A DNA stretch of 64,000 nt from Parasphingorhabdus sp. SCSIO 66989 (GCF_032852305.1 NZ_CP136594.1:2083501-2147500), one strand, 5' to 3'. Counted from the stretch's first letter, positions 1 through 9,269 are shown. Numbers and translations: made by a program. The notes: a model not told the origin generated them from the sequence alone.

Positions 1-2408
1 ATCTGTTCTTGCCAGAAGCGATCAAGACGCTTCGACAGCAGCGCGGGATCACTATTGTCCAGCTTGACCCAGTCTTCCAATATCGCATGCACCGCAATGC
101 CGCGCCATGCCGCCGTCGGTCTGGCATCAGGCGCATCTATCGAGCGCAGTCGCAAAATCTTGCCAGCATAAAAGGCGAAGGGCGCGCCACGCAGCCGGTC
201 AAGATCGGTGGCGGCCAGTGTCACCTGTCGCCGCTCTGCGGAGGGAGCCGGGGCCGGTGTGCCAATCCTGACCGGCGGCAATTGTCGATCAAGATTGCGC
301 GCTATGGCCAGCGTCTCTGTATCCCGCTGTAGCCGATCCCCCAGCATCGCCTGCAAACGTCGCAAAAACGGGGATGCAATAGTGATACCCTCACCGTCGC
401 GCGCCGAGCGGGTCAGCACACATTCCGGTGCGCCCAAAGCGGCTGCCAGATCATGCGCGCTGAGGCCGTTACTGTACTCTGCAGTCGGCATATTCAGTTT
501 GCGGCGCAGCACCGGCGGGATGAACGGATCGGGTTGTGTTTGCTGCGGCCATTTGCCTGCATTCAAACCGGCGCAGATCATCAGATCGGCCCGCTGCAAT
601 CGCGCTTCGAGCAAGCCCAATATCGCCACGCGCGGATGCTGGCCATAGCCCGGACGGATAGCGCTTTCGCTGAAGAAGCCGCGCAGCAGCAACGGCATAT
701 CATCTGCTGCACAGGTCAGAGAAGCCTGCTCAGCCTCGCCCTCAAGTGCGGAAAGCGCATCCGCCAGCGCCCTGCCCGCCTGCCCCTGCCAGATAGCCGA
801 TTGTGTTAATCGATCCGCACAGTCGCGCGCAGCGGCAAGCAATAGGGTTAGTGGATAATCACTTGCGGTCGAAAGGGCTGACAGTGGTGCGAGATCACTC
901 GACTGAAGCTGCTCCCACAACGCGGCAACAGTCTCTCCCTTCTTGCTGTCCTGCTGGCCGCGATCAGCAAAGTGTCGATTGATCTGACGGGTAATTGCTT
1001 CAAGCCCAAGGCCATTTCTCGGGCCGCGTAAAGCCAAGTCTAGCGCCCGGACCTTGGTCAGCCATTCTCCGCGCAAGTCCTCGCCGGTCACCAGCGGATG
1101 TTTCAGCATATCGAGCAAGGCAACCGGCGAAAAGCTGCTTGCCAGACATTCGGCGATAGAGAGAAACAGGCTGCCCGGAGGTGTTTCACCCAGCGGGCGA
1201 CCAGCACTGTCATCGGCAACAATATCCCAGCGCGCCAGATGCTTGGCAACGCGGCGCGCCAATACCCGGTCGGGTGTCACCACTGCTACACGCTTTTCGG
1301 GCGTCTCTAATGCCTGCCGCACCAGTAGCGCAATCGTCTGGGCTTCTTCACCAATGGTATCGCATTCGATCAGCCGAACATTGGGCAGTCGCCGCTCGGC
1401 ACTCTCCAGATCGCGCCAGCGTCCACTGTGCCGGGCGGGCAGGAAGATATTGCTGATCGTCCTACTTATGACGGGCGCAGAGGCTGCTTCGCCCGATCGA
1501 TGCCAGTTGCGCACCTCATCTCGGCGAATGCTCATCCGCTCGAGCAGCAGCCGCATATGATATTGCGGGTGATTGATCTGATGTGCCGCCTCATTGTCAT
1601 CCAAAGCGTCATCATCTGACTTAGGCGGCATGAGGTCTTGCCAGATATCCTCATCCAGATTGAGGTCGAGCCCCGGTAGAATAACACTGCCACCATCCGC
1701 AAAGGCCACCGCGCGCAACAGCCGCGCCACCGCAGGTGCAGGTGTCGCAATACCAGCGGCGATAATATCTCCCGATGTGCGATTGCGGATGGATTCAGCC
1801 GCCTGTGCGAATAACAGATTGCGTCGGGAAGCCGCATCCAGCCTTTGAAGCTGTGTCAGATAATCCTGCCATTGCTGCGCAACATGGTTCACCAGATCAA
1901 GCGTCACCTGCCAGTGCGTCGCCAGCTCTGCACGCTGATCCTCGGCCATGACCGACAGTGCTGCAAAATCATGCTCTTCCACCGCAAGCTGGTCGAGCAT
2001 GACGGCAAATTGCCGTGCCAGACGAAAACTCTCGGCGAGACTGATCTCTCGCTTTTCTCGCCCCTGATAGTCGCGGATCAGGCCCGCCAACACAAATTGC
2101 CGATGCAGCGGGTCCATGGCGGCGGGAATATCGTCCTGCCCTACCGGATCGAGCGCAGCGCCGACCGATTCTCCAAGTTCCATATCGCCAATCGCGACCA
2201 TTTTGGGCAGCAACAGCCCGCTATCGGACTGCCTAACAAAGGCGTCCATCATGGAACGGCGGGCACGCTGATTAGGAAGCAATAATGTGACCGAAGCCAG
2301 ACCATCGGCGCGGTTTTTATAGCGGTTGACCAGACCGGTCGCGAGGGCATCAGCAAAGCCGCGATGCGGCAATATGGTGTAGATTGATGGCTGCGCGCGG
2401 TCAGCCAT
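1..2408 (-). CDS. addB: AddB, subunit of the AddAB helicase-nuclease (3' end outside window)
   Basis: AddB pairs with AddA to process DNA double-strand ends for RecA-dependent recombination. I translated the open frame from the ATG at 2408 to the window edge, about 802 codons without a stop. It begins MADRAQPSIYTILPHRGFAD and continues with a conserved TLLLPNQRARRSM segment near residues 41-53, typical of alphaproteobacterial AddB. The last visible residues, around GIAVHAILEDW, look like the entry to the C-terminal PD-(D/E)XK nuclease domain, so roughly 190 residues and the nuclease and iron-sulfur cysteines lie outside the window. The start overlaps the end of the nucleotidyltransferase gene by 8 bases, which suggests translational coupling. 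addA would be expected next, beyond position 1. Identity is firm from motifs and gene order; completeness cannot be judged. Confidence 0.9.
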   Translation of the reverse strand, partial: MADRAQPSIYTILPHRGFADALATGLVNRYKNRADGLASVTLLLPNQRARRSMMDAFVRQSDSGLLLPKMVAIGDMELGESVGAALDPVGQDDIPAAMDPLHRQFVLAGLIRDYQGREKREISLAESFRLARQFAVMLDQLAVEEHDFAALSVMAEDQRAELATHWQVTLDLVNHVAQQWQDYLTQLQRLDAASRRNLLFAQAAESIRNRTSGDIIAAGIATPAPAVARLLRAVAFADGGSVILPGLDLNLDEDIWQDLMPPKSDDDALDDNEAAHQINHPQYHMRLLLERMSIRRDEVRNWHRSGEAASAPVISRTISNIFLPARHSGRWRDLESAERRLPNVRLIECDTIGEEAQTIALLVRQALETPEKRVAVVTPDRVLARRVAKHLARWDIVADDSAGRPLGETPPGSLFLSIAECLASSFSPVALLDMLKHPLVTGEDLRGEWLTKVRALDLALRGPRNGLGLEAITRQINRHFADRGQQDSKKGETVAALWEQLQSSDLAPLSALSTASDYPLTLLLAAARDCADRLTQSAIWQGQAGRALADALSALEGEAEQASLTCAADDMPLLLRGFFSESAIRPGYGQHPRVAILGLLEARLQRADLMICAGLNAGKWPQQTQPDPFIPPVLRRKLNMPTAEYSNGLSAHDLAAALGAPECVLTRSARDGEGITIASPFLRRLQAMLGDRLQRDTETLAIARNLDRQLPPVRIGTPAPAPSAERRQVTLAATDLDRLRGAPFAFYAGKILRLRSIDAPDARPTAAWRGIAVHAILEDWVKLDNSDPALLSKRLDRFWQEQ

Positions 2409-3132
2409 ATTGCAGCAAATCTTCCGTCGGGGCGATGGCACCGGGCGTGCCGACATCACACCACAACCCTTCATGGATGGCACCGAACAGGCGACCCTCT
2501 TCTACTGCCCTCTCCCACAATATCCGTGTGGAGAACGGTCCTTCCGGGGCATCACGCAACAAGCGGTGCGAGACAATCTGGATGCCGGTATAGATATAGG
2601 GCGCAATGCGGCGTGGTTTGCGCCAGCTCAGGCGACCATGGCCGTCCATATGAAAGTCACCCATGCCCTTATGCTGCGAAGCGCGCTTGTGCGGCACCAC
2701 CAGCAACAGCGCATCCATGCGGTCCGCATCCCAGAAATTGCTGAGCTCGGTGAACACATCGCGCGGACCATCGAGCCAGATATTATCGCTGTTGATACAG
2801 AAAAACGGGTCGCGCTCGATCAGCGGCAATGCCTTGACCATGCCGCCGCCGGTTTCCAGCAACAGGTCACGCTCATCGGAGATTTTCACCTCCATTGGCA
2901 GCGACATGACATCAAGATGCGCTTCGAGCGTATCCGCGAGATAGTGCACATTGACCACGGAACGGGTAATCCCTGCATCCCATAGCTTGCCAAACACATG
3001 ATCAATCAGCGGCTTGCCCGCCACCGAAACCAGCGGTTTGGGCCGTGTTGTCGTCAATGGCCGCATCCGCTTGCCATAGCCGGCGGCCATGATCATCGCG
3101 GTATCGCTGGCCAAGGGCACGGCTCCGCTCAT
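2401..3132 (-). CDS. murU: Sugar-phosphate nucleotidyltransferase, MurU-like
   Basis: A 243-residue nucleotidyltransferase of the NTP_transferase fold. The signature is at residues 15-34: AAGYGKRMRPLT followed by RPKPLV, the nucleotide-binding loop and the catalytic Lys. In Pseudomonas putida, MurU converts MurNAc-1-phosphate to UDP-MurNAc in a peptidoglycan recycling route that bypasses fosfomycin-sensitive MurA. The gene directly upstream encodes an AmgK-like sugar kinase and overlaps this start by 4 bases (ATGA), the same pairing as amgK-murU, so that function is inferred here. Related enzymes use mannose-1-phosphate or glucose-1-phosphate, and sequence alone does not settle the sugar. It is part of the minus-strand run divL-tsaE-amgK-murU-addB. 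Confidence 0.8.
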   Translation of the reverse strand: MSGAVPLASDTAMIMAAGYGKRMRPLTTTRPKPLVSVAGKPLIDHVFGKLWDAGITRSVVNVHYLADTLEAHLDVMSLPMEVKISDERDLLLETGGGMVKALPLIERDPFFCINSDNIWLDGPRDVFTELSNFWDADRMDALLLVVPHKRASQHKGMGDFHMDGHGRLSWRKPRRIAPYIYTGIQIVSHRLLRDAPEGPFSTRILWERAVEEGRLFGAIHEGLWCDVGTPGAIAPTEDLLQYG

Positions 3133-4136
3133 GCTTTCAACCTGTCAATCAGACCTTCGCCCTGACGATAATCATCGGGGATATTGGCAGCGAACCATTC
3201 GGCCAGCGGCGCGCAAGCCGGATGCGCCAGATCGCGCTCCAGATAGCGCCAGACGCGAGGGATATAATCGAGATAGCGGTCTTTACCATCGCGCTTCATA
3301 AGACGGGTGAAAATGCCAATAATTTTGAGATTACGCTGCGCGCCCAATAACGCGTAATCGCTCAGAAACCGGTCAGAAGCCCGTGTACGCGAGACGAAAT
3401 AATCACACATTTCCTGTTCTAATTCCTCGGAAACATCGCGCCGCGCATCCTGCAATAGCGATACCAGATCATAGGCAGGATGACCGAGCAGCGCGTCCTG
3501 AAAATCAAGCAGGCCCTGCTTGTCTTCCTCCAGCAACATGATGTTTTCCGCGTGATAATCGCGCAGAACCACAACCGGGCGATCCTGTGCGGCCAGAACC
3601 GGTTCAAGTGCCTTATCCAGAGCGGCAGAAAAGCTCTGCTGGTCAATTTCCAGACCTTGTGCCGGACAATACCATTCACAGAATAACTCCGCCTCACGCT
3701 GGTAAACCTTTTGGTCATAAGGCGGCAAGCTCGGCAGCGTCTGGCGGTGCAGTGATGTCAGTGTCTTCACCGCCTTGCGATATATGGCAGCCTCATCCTC
3801 GGTAGCCATATCATCCACAGCCTCGCGCATGCGATCGGTGCCAAAATCCTCCAGCAGCACCAGTCCCGCTTCGGCATCGGCAGCAAAGATTTCCGGCGCG
3901 CGCAGGCCATTGCGACCGAGATACTCGGCAACATGCAGGAAAGGCTTCACATCCTCTTCAGGCGGCGGAGCAACCATCAGCATAGCCTGGCCCAGACCAT
4001 TTTCCGGGGCCTTATGATCCACCCGATAATAGCGGCGAAAGGAGGCATCCCCCGGAATCGCTGACACTTTGGCCCCTCCCCAACCGGCAATCGCCAGAAA
4101 ATCGTCAATCATCTGCGTCTGATTATTCGTACTCAC
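3129..4136 (-). CDS. amgK: Aminoglycoside-phosphotransferase-fold sugar kinase, AmgK-like
   Basis: A 335-residue APH-family kinase. Residues 30-39 (DASFRRYYRV) form the nucleotide-loop region, the catalytic loop is DYHAEN at 193-198, and the metal-binding Asp is in DFQD at 211-214. AmgK phosphorylates N-acetylmuramate and N-acetylglucosamine at the anomeric carbon so that MurU can activate the product. The overlap with the downstream nucleotidyltransferase and the upstream tsaE supports a cell-wall recycling role over antibiotic resistance. The start at 4136 overlaps the tsaE stop by 14 bases. Automated pipelines often call this gene simply phosphotransferase; substrate specificity is inferred from the pairing. 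Confidence 0.8.
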   Translation of the reverse strand: MSTNNQTQMIDDFLAIAGWGGAKVSAIPGDASFRRYYRVDHKAPENGLGQAMLMVAPPPEEDVKPFLHVAEYLGRNGLRAPEIFAADAEAGLVLLEDFGTDRMREAVDDMATEDEAAIYRKAVKTLTSLHRQTLPSLPPYDQKVYQREAELFCEWYCPAQGLEIDQQSFSAALDKALEPVLAAQDRPVVVLRDYHAENIMLLEEDKQGLLDFQDALLGHPAYDLVSLLQDARRDVSEELEQEMCDYFVSRTRASDRFLSDYALLGAQRNLKIIGIFTRLMKRDGKDRYLDYIPRVWRYLERDLAHPACAPLAEWFAANIPDDYRQGEGLIDRLKA

Positions 4137-4572
4137 GCAATCGTTCTTTCCATGTCTCTCCGGCGTCCAGCGTTATCGAACGCAATTCCTGATCGTCAAC
4201 CGCTATCGTGATGGCAAGATGGTTGGGACCGGACATACCCCCCGCCATTTCGGGCCATTCAGCGATAATCACCGCGTCATCGCTCTGGTCTTCCAAGCCC
4301 AGTTCGTCAGCCTCTGCCGGATCTTCAAGCCGATAGAAGTCGCAATGCAGCAACGGCAAGCGCACTTCTGGTGGATCATAATGGTGCACAATCGCGAAGG
4401 ACGGGCTCGCCACTTCCCCTCCATAACCCAAGGCTTGTATCATCGCGCGCGCCATGCTCGTCTTGCCAGCACCCAATGGGCCGCTGAGACCAATGGAGTC
4501 ACCAATATGCAGCTTCGTGGCTAGTTGCGCTGCCCAATCGCGCATAGCCTGTTCATCGGCAAATCGGATCAT
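4123..4572 (-). CDS. tsaE: TsaE, tRNA t6A biosynthesis ATPase
   Basis: A 149-residue P-loop ATPase that works with TsaB and TsaD to attach threonylcarbamoyl to A37 of ANN-decoding tRNAs. The Walker A loop GPLGAGKTS is at residues 31-39. A segment with SPSFAIVHHY and then HCDFYRLEDPAEADELG follows, the family hallmark with the acidic Mg-binding region. Length matches the family. The start overlaps the 3' end of the divL-like gene by 4 bases (ATGA), placing it in the same transcript. Confidence 0.93.
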   Translation of the reverse strand: MIRFADEQAMRDWAAQLATKLHIGDSIGLSGPLGAGKTSMARAMIQALGYGGEVASPSFAIVHHYDPPEVRLPLLHCDFYRLEDPAEADELGLEDQSDDAVIIAEWPEMAGGMSGPNHLAITIAVDDQELRSITLDAGETWKERLREYE

Positions 4573-6929
4573 TGCGGCAGGACAATCGTTACCATGGTGC
4601 CAACGTCAAGCTGGGAGGCGAGTTCAAACTGGCCGCCATGCGCCAGCACAATTTCACGTGCCAGAGCAAGACCCAATGCTGTGCGGCCTTTGCTGTCACC
4701 CTCTTTTGCGTCGGTCGAGGCAGCAATACCATCATTGATCGACGCTACCAAAGACGCAACCATGCCCGGACCGTCATCGGACAAGATCAACCGCAACGCC
4801 TGTGCTTGACGGCGGGCATCAATCACGATCCGACCCCTATCGCCAATATGCTCAATGCTGTTGTCCAATACATGGCCGATAGCCTGCGCCATGCGTTGCC
4901 GGTCAATTGCGACATCGCCGGCATCATGCGCAATGGTAACCGCGACATGATGGCCATGATGCTCAATCCGCGCCTCACGTTCGGCGAGCATATCGGCAAG
5001 GAAAGTCTTAATAGGCACCGATTGGAGCGACAGTGGCAGTGTACCGGCCTCACTCTGGCTTAGATCAAGGACGGTGTTGATCTGCTTACTGAGACGCTCC
5101 ACCGATTTGAGGATCGCGTCGACATATTCCTCTGCATCCGATGTCAATGGACCTGCCAGGCCTTGCGCCAGCATCTCGGCAAAGCCGCCAATGGAGGTCA
5201 AGGGTGTCCTGAATTCATAGGACATATTGGCAAGGAATTCGGACTTGATACGTTCAGCACTGACCAGCGCCTCATTGCGTTCACGAAGCGCACTTTCAAT
5301 ATTCTGGCTGTCCGAAATGTCCAACATGGTGAAAAGTACGTTGCCATCGGGTAGCGGTATCGCAGCATATTCAAAATGCCGGTCATTGGTGAGGCGAAGC
5401 CGACCCGCCTTTTGCTTGCGTTCTACACTAGCCGAACGGATCACATCACGAACCTCGGATATGCGTGCTGGGCGTTTCAGCCGCTTGGCCAACACTTTCA
5501 GCAACTCATCAACGCGCGGATGAGCGGCGAGAATCTCTTCCTCTACCTGCCAGCTTTCACCAAAACGCCGGTTCCATAGATGCAGCTTTCCGTCGGGCGC
5601 AAACACCGCCAGCGCCTCGAACAAATTGTCGAACATCGCGGTGCGCACCCGCAAAAGCGTATCGCGCGCAGAGGCCAGTTCAACCTCCTTGCTGCGATCT
5701 TCAAAGAACAGCACCAGCCCGCCATCGGGCATGGGCTGCGCAATCACCCGCAAATGGGTGCCATCACCCAGCAGCCAGTTTTCCTCGCTTGCATCGGCAT
5801 TGTGAAACCATTGCCTCCGCTCGAGGCGCCAAGCCGGGAAATCACGGGTTTCTGGCAACTTGCCGCCCTCGCGCATGCGGTCAAGCAGCCGGTCAAACTC
5901 AATATCGTCGGCAATCCATTGCTGACGGATAGCGAATAGTCGCTGGAATGACTGGTTGCTAAAGATAAGGGAGCGATCAGCGTTGAATTGGACTACGCCT
6001 GCGGACAGGCTGTCGAGCATATCGCGTTGCGCCTCGCGAAAACGGTGCAGAGCATTGCGCGCAGATTGCAAATCCTGCACGTCAATCGCATAGCCTGCAA
6101 TGCCATTATTGCCGATGGGCACGTCGACAATTTCCAATGTCCGCCTGCCGCCATCGACCGTTGCAGAGACAGTACGCCTTTGTATTTCACCAGACTCGGC
6201 GGCATCGGCAGCGAATGCCTGAGCGCTGCGGCCATCAAGCGGCTCGACCAGCTCAATAGCCTGCGCGATTACCGCGTCCGCCTCGCTATGGCCCACCGCA
6301 CGAACATAGGCGCTGTTGACCAGTGTCAGCTTGAGATCTGACGTGCGATACCACATCGGCATGGGCGCCGCTTCAATCAGGCCTGACAGTGCCTGAAACG
6401 CCCGGCGCGCCTCATCGGCGTCATGGCCAAGCTGCTCTATCTGCTCCTGACTCGCCGTGGCGTCATAAATCCACAGCAATGCCGCGTTGCCGGGCATCGT
6501 CGCAGGGTCTGACAGCTGACCCTTTATCAGCAACCGCCGACTCGACCTCGCTACGCGCACCTCAAGCGAAAAGCCGCTGCCGCTGCGTTGTGTAGCGCGG
6601 ATCGCTTCATCCAGTGCTTTATGGTCATCGTCTTTAATACCCTGCCCTTGCGCGCCTTCATCGAGCAATTCAGAAAAATAAGCGGGCAATGCGTCCAGAC
6701 CGAACCAGCGGCCAAGGCGTTCACTACCCTCCAAACGACCGTCGGAACGGACCAGCAATGGCTGTGTCGGGGATTCATCGAGTAACCGCGTCAGACGCTT
6801 GGATCGGCGCTGCAAGGTCCGCGCCTGAGATCGCATAGACAATCCGGTCAAAACCGCCCATCCCGCAGCAACAAACCACAGGGCAAAAAGCGCGATCAGA
6901 CCTATCAGGGCAGTGGAAGAGACGGTCAT
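4569..6929 (-). CDS. divL: DivL-like PAS-domain sensor with Tyr in place of the phospho-accepting His
   Basis: A 786-residue membrane-anchored multi-PAS kinase-like protein. One N-terminal membrane helix spans roughly residues 4-26, several PAS-like segments lie between about 185 and 545, then comes a dimerisation/phosphoacceptor helix and a C-terminal HATPase domain. The helix reads FLANMSYEFRTPL: the position normally held by His is Tyr (about residue 571). This is the hallmark of Caulobacter DivL, which reads DivK phosphorylation and controls CckA and so the CtrA relay. The N box (LDNS, about 688-691), G1 (DDGPG, about 718-722) and GLALA remain. An ATG at 7079 would extend the frame 50 residues, but that stretch runs through the ahcY terminator, so I prefer the ATG at 6929. 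No clear Shine-Dalgarno precedes it. The ahcY-divL-tsaE order supports the call. Confidence 0.85.
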   Translation of the reverse strand: MTVSSTALIGLIALFALWFVAAGWAVLTGLSMRSQARTLQRRSKRLTRLLDESPTQPLLVRSDGRLEGSERLGRWFGLDALPAYFSELLDEGAQGQGIKDDDHKALDEAIRATQRSGSGFSLEVRVARSSRRLLIKGQLSDPATMPGNAALLWIYDATASQEQIEQLGHDADEARRAFQALSGLIEAAPMPMWYRTSDLKLTLVNSAYVRAVGHSEADAVIAQAIELVEPLDGRSAQAFAADAAESGEIQRRTVSATVDGGRRTLEIVDVPIGNNGIAGYAIDVQDLQSARNALHRFREAQRDMLDSLSAGVVQFNADRSLIFSNQSFQRLFAIRQQWIADDIEFDRLLDRMREGGKLPETRDFPAWRLERRQWFHNADASEENWLLGDGTHLRVIAQPMPDGGLVLFFEDRSKEVELASARDTLLRVRTAMFDNLFEALAVFAPDGKLHLWNRRFGESWQVEEEILAAHPRVDELLKVLAKRLKRPARISEVRDVIRSASVERKQKAGRLRLTNDRHFEYAAIPLPDGNVLFTMLDISDSQNIESALRERNEALVSAERIKSEFLANMSYEFRTPLTSIGGFAEMLAQGLAGPLTSDAEEYVDAILKSVERLSKQINTVLDLSQSEAGTLPLSLQSVPIKTFLADMLAEREARIEHHGHHVAVTIAHDAGDVAIDRQRMAQAIGHVLDNSIEHIGDRGRIVIDARRQAQALRLILSDDGPGMVASLVASINDGIAASTDAKEGDSKGRTALGLALAREIVLAHGGQFELASQLDVGTMVTIVLPQ

Positions 6930-7022
6930 CTGCGGTTCTATATGGAGGTAAATGCCATTCTGGAAGTCTGTTAGCTGTTGAAGCCACAGAAATGCGCTTG
7001 TCTCTTCCAGATTTCCTGAATC

Positions 7023-7057
7023 AAAAAAGGCCCGCCCTTTGTGGGGCGAGCCTTTTT
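7023..7057 (-). terminator. Rho-independent terminator after ahcY
   Basis: On the minus strand the sequence folds as AAAAAGGC, one mismatch, CGCCC, a short loop, GGGCG, one mismatch, GCC and then a run of T. It lies 23-57 bases after the ahcY stop, so it ends the ahcY message and separates it from divL. Confidence 0.88.
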
Positions 7058-7079
7058 GATCTGGTTTTGAACTAACCAA

Positions 7080-8492
7080 TCAGTAGCGATATTCGTCGCT
7101 CTTGAACGGTCCTTGCTGATCAACGCCGATATAGCTGGCCTGATCATCGCTGAGCTGGGTCAGCTTGACGCCGAGCTTGTCGAGATGCAGGCGAGCCACC
7201 TTCTCGTCGAGATGCTTGGGCAGAACATAGACCTGATTGTCATATTGCTCATGACGCTGCCACAGTTCGATCTGCGCCAGTACCTGGTTGGTGAAGCTGG
7301 CGGACATCACAAAGCTTGGGTGGCCGGTTGCGTTGCCGAGGTTCAGCAGACGGCCTTTTGAGAGCAGGATCATCCGCTTGCCATCAGGAAATTCAACCAT
7401 GTCGACCTGCGGCTTGATCTCGGTCCATTTCATGTTGGAGAGCGCACCGACCTGAATTTCATTATCGAAATGGCCGATATTGCCGACAATCGCCATATCC
7501 TTCATCGAACGCATATGGTCGATGGTGATAACATCCTTGTTACCGGTCGTAGTGACAAAGATGTCAGCCTGCGGTGCCGCTTCTTCCAGCGTCATCACGG
7601 AGAAACCGTCCATAGCCGCCTGCAGTGCGCAGATCGGGTCAATCTCGGTCACAACAACACGCGCACCTGCGCCGCGCAGTGATGCCGCAGAACCCTTGCC
7701 CACATCGCCATAGCCGCAGACAACGGCCACTTTACCGGCCATCATAACGTCGGTGCCGCGGCGGATGCCGTCGACCAGCGATTCCTTACAGCCATATTTA
7801 TTGTCGAATTTCGACTTGGTGACGCTGTCATTGACGTTGATCGCCGGGAAAGGCAGCTTGCCCTGCTTCGCCAGCTGATAAAGGCGATTAACGCCGGTTG
7901 TGGTCTCTTCCGAAACGCCGCGAATGGCTTCAACCGTCTTGGTAAGATAGCCCGGCGATTTTTCCAGACGGCGCTTCAGCGTCGCAACAAAGGCTTCTTC
8001 TTCCTCATTGGTCGGGGTGAACAGCTCTTCACCGGCCTCAACCCGTGCGCCCCAAAGCGCATACATGGTCGCATCGCCACCATCGTCGAGGATCATGTTG
8101 CAGGTTTCGCCATTTTCCGCACCCCAATCGAAGATGCGATCAATATAGTCCCAATATTCTTCCAGCGTCTCGCCCTTGACAGCAAAAACCGGAATGCCCT
8201 GCGAAGCAATGGCAGCAGCGGCATGATCCTGAGTCGAGTAGATGTTGCAGGAGGCCCAGCGTACTTCACCGCCCAGAGCGACCAGCGTTTCGATCAGCAC
8301 AGCGGTCTGGATCGTCATATGCAGCGAACCGGTGATCTTCGCACCTTTCAGTGGCTGCTCTGCACCATATTCCTCGCGCAGCGCCATCAGGCCCGGCATT
8401 TCGGTTTCGGCAATTTCGATTTCCTTGCGGCCAAAATCGGCTTCGGACAAATCGCGAATGATAAAGTCTGCGCCATGATCCAGCTTGGTCAT
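7080..8492 (-). CDS. ahcY: Adenosylhomocysteinase (S-adenosylhomocysteine hydrolase)
   Basis: A 470-residue NAD-dependent enzyme that splits S-adenosylhomocysteine into adenosine and homocysteine, relieving product inhibition of methyltransferases and returning homocysteine to the methionine cycle. It shows the substrate-site pattern [16 protein letters not shown] near residues 55-70, [13 protein letters not shown] around 82-94, the NAD-binding loop GYGDVGKG at 260-267 and the C-terminal KSDEYRY end typical of the family. Length is normal. The leader carries a perfect inverted repeat resembling a SahR operator, and a strong terminator follows, so it is likely monocistronic and controlled by the S-adenosylhomocysteine level. 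Confidence 0.97.
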   Translation of the reverse strand: MTKLDHGADFIIRDLSEADFGRKEIEIAETEMPGLMALREEYGAEQPLKGAKITGSLHMTIQTAVLIETLVALGGEVRWASCNIYSTQDHAAAAIASQGIPVFAVKGETLEEYWDYIDRIFDWGAENGETCNMILDDGGDATMYALWGARVEAGEELFTPTNEEEEAFVATLKRRLEKSPGYLTKTVEAIRGVSEETTTGVNRLYQLAKQGKLPFPAINVNDSVTKSKFDNKYGCKESLVDGIRRGTDVMMAGKVAVVCGYGDVGKGSAASLRGAGARVVVTEIDPICALQAAMDGFSVMTLEEAAPQADIFVTTTGNKDVITIDHMRSMKDMAIVGNIGHFDNEIQVGALSNMKWTEIKPQVDMVEFPDGKRMILLSKGRLLNLGNATGHPSFVMSASFTNQVLAQIELWQRHEQYDNQVYVLPKHLDEKVARLHLDKLGVKLTQLSDDQASYIGVDQQGPFKSDEYRY

Positions 8493-8574
8493 GTTTCAAT
8501 CTCCACTTGAGTGATGGGCGGGAACGGCTGTCCCGATTGCGCCTGCCTTTAGCCGTCCTTGTGGCGACAAGCAA

Positions 8575-8594
8575 ATATAAAGATTCCTTTATAT
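8575..8594 (-). promoter_or_regulatory. Candidate SahR-type operator in the ahcY leader
   Basis: A perfect 8-bp inverted repeat, ATATAAAG-N4-CTTTATAT, lies 83 bases upstream of the ahcY start. On the minus strand a possible -35 (TTGATA, 8615-8620) and -10 (TCATAT, 8591-8596) 18 bases apart would place the repeat over the -10, a repressor arrangement. SahR, an ArsR-family regulator, is known to control ahcY and other methionine-cycle genes in proteobacteria by sensing S-adenosylhomocysteine. Assignment of this site to SahR is inference from gene context and symmetry; the regulator gene is not in the window. Confidence 0.55.
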
Positions 8595-8721
8595 GATGTT
8601 TTGCCTGCAAAGATTATCAATCCGGTTCAGGCGCAATCAGGGCTTGCACTCACGCCCCAGCTAGACAACATAGCGGAACACAGAATAACCCAATCCCCAC
8701 ACTGTTTTCAGGAGATATAAG

Positions 8722-9198
8722 ATGATAGAAGAAGGTCAGAAGCTGCCCGAAGCAAAGCTTACCAAGGTCGCCGAGAGCGGCCCGGAACAGGTGAGCAGCA
8801 CAGAGTACTTCGCGGGCAAGAAAGTGGCCCTTTTTTCCGTACCGGGTGCCTTTACCCCGACCTGCTCGGCCCAACATCTCCCGGGATTTGTCGAAAAAGC
8901 CGACGAACTGCGCGCCAAGGGCATTGATGAAATTGCCTGCACCGCGGTCAACGATGCCTTTGTTATGGGTGCATGGAACCAGGCCGCCGGTTCGGCTGAT
9001 GTCACCATGCTGGCCGACGGCAATGGCGATTTTGTTACCGCCATGGACCTTACCATGGATGGAAGCGGCTTTGGCATGGGCAAGCGCGGCCAGCGCTTCT
9101 CTATGCTGGTCAATGATGGCGTGGTCGAGAAGCTTTTCGTAGAGGCCCCCGGTGATTTCCGCGTCAGCTCGGCAGAGCATCTTCTGGAAGCGCTTTAA
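8722..9198 (+). CDS. Peroxiredoxin, Prx5-like
   Basis: A 158-residue thiol peroxidase of the Prx5 (AhpC/TSA-redoxin) type that reduces hydrogen peroxide and organic peroxides. The active-site signature PGAFTPTCS at residues 41-49 places the peroxidatic Cys at 48. There is no second Cys at the spacing usual for 2-Cys enzymes, so reduction by glutathione/glutaredoxin or thioredoxin is likely. No C-terminal glutaredoxin domain is fused. The start ATG follows an AGGAGAT ribosome binding site, and the gene ends at a bidirectional terminator shared with folE. Confidence 0.92.
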   Translation: MIEEGQKLPEAKLTKVAESGPEQVSSTEYFAGKKVALFSVPGAFTPTCSAQHLPGFVEKADELRAKGIDEIACTAVNDAFVMGAWNQAAGSADVTMLADGNGDFVTAMDLTMDGSGFGMGKRGQRFSMLVNDGVVEKLFVEAPGDFRVSSAEHLLEAL

Positions 9199-9216
9199 GC
9201 CACACGCTTAGAAACG

Positions 9217-9251
9217 AAAAAGGCCCGGAGCGGTGATGCTCCGGGCCTTTT
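9217..9251. terminator. Bidirectional rho-independent terminator between peroxiredoxin and folE
   Basis: A long perfect hairpin, AAAAGGCCCGGAGC - 7-base loop - GCTCCGGGCCTTTT, has an A tract on one side and a T tract on the other, so it can end transcription from both convergent genes. Confidence 0.9.
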
Positions 9252-9269
9252 GCTTATGCTGCGAGCAGC

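Noticed and set aside
2410-2985. 191-codon plus-strand frame
   Set aside because: Antisense to the nucleotidyltransferase, no ribosome binding site and no domain.
3129-4136. Aminoglycoside resistance gene
   Set aside because: The APH fold is present, but coupling to a MurU-like gene and chromosomal context point to sugar recycling.
6930-7079. Fifty extra N-terminal residues for the DivL-like protein
   Set aside because: The stretch contains the ahcY terminator and precedes the membrane helix; the ATG at 6929 fits the family better.
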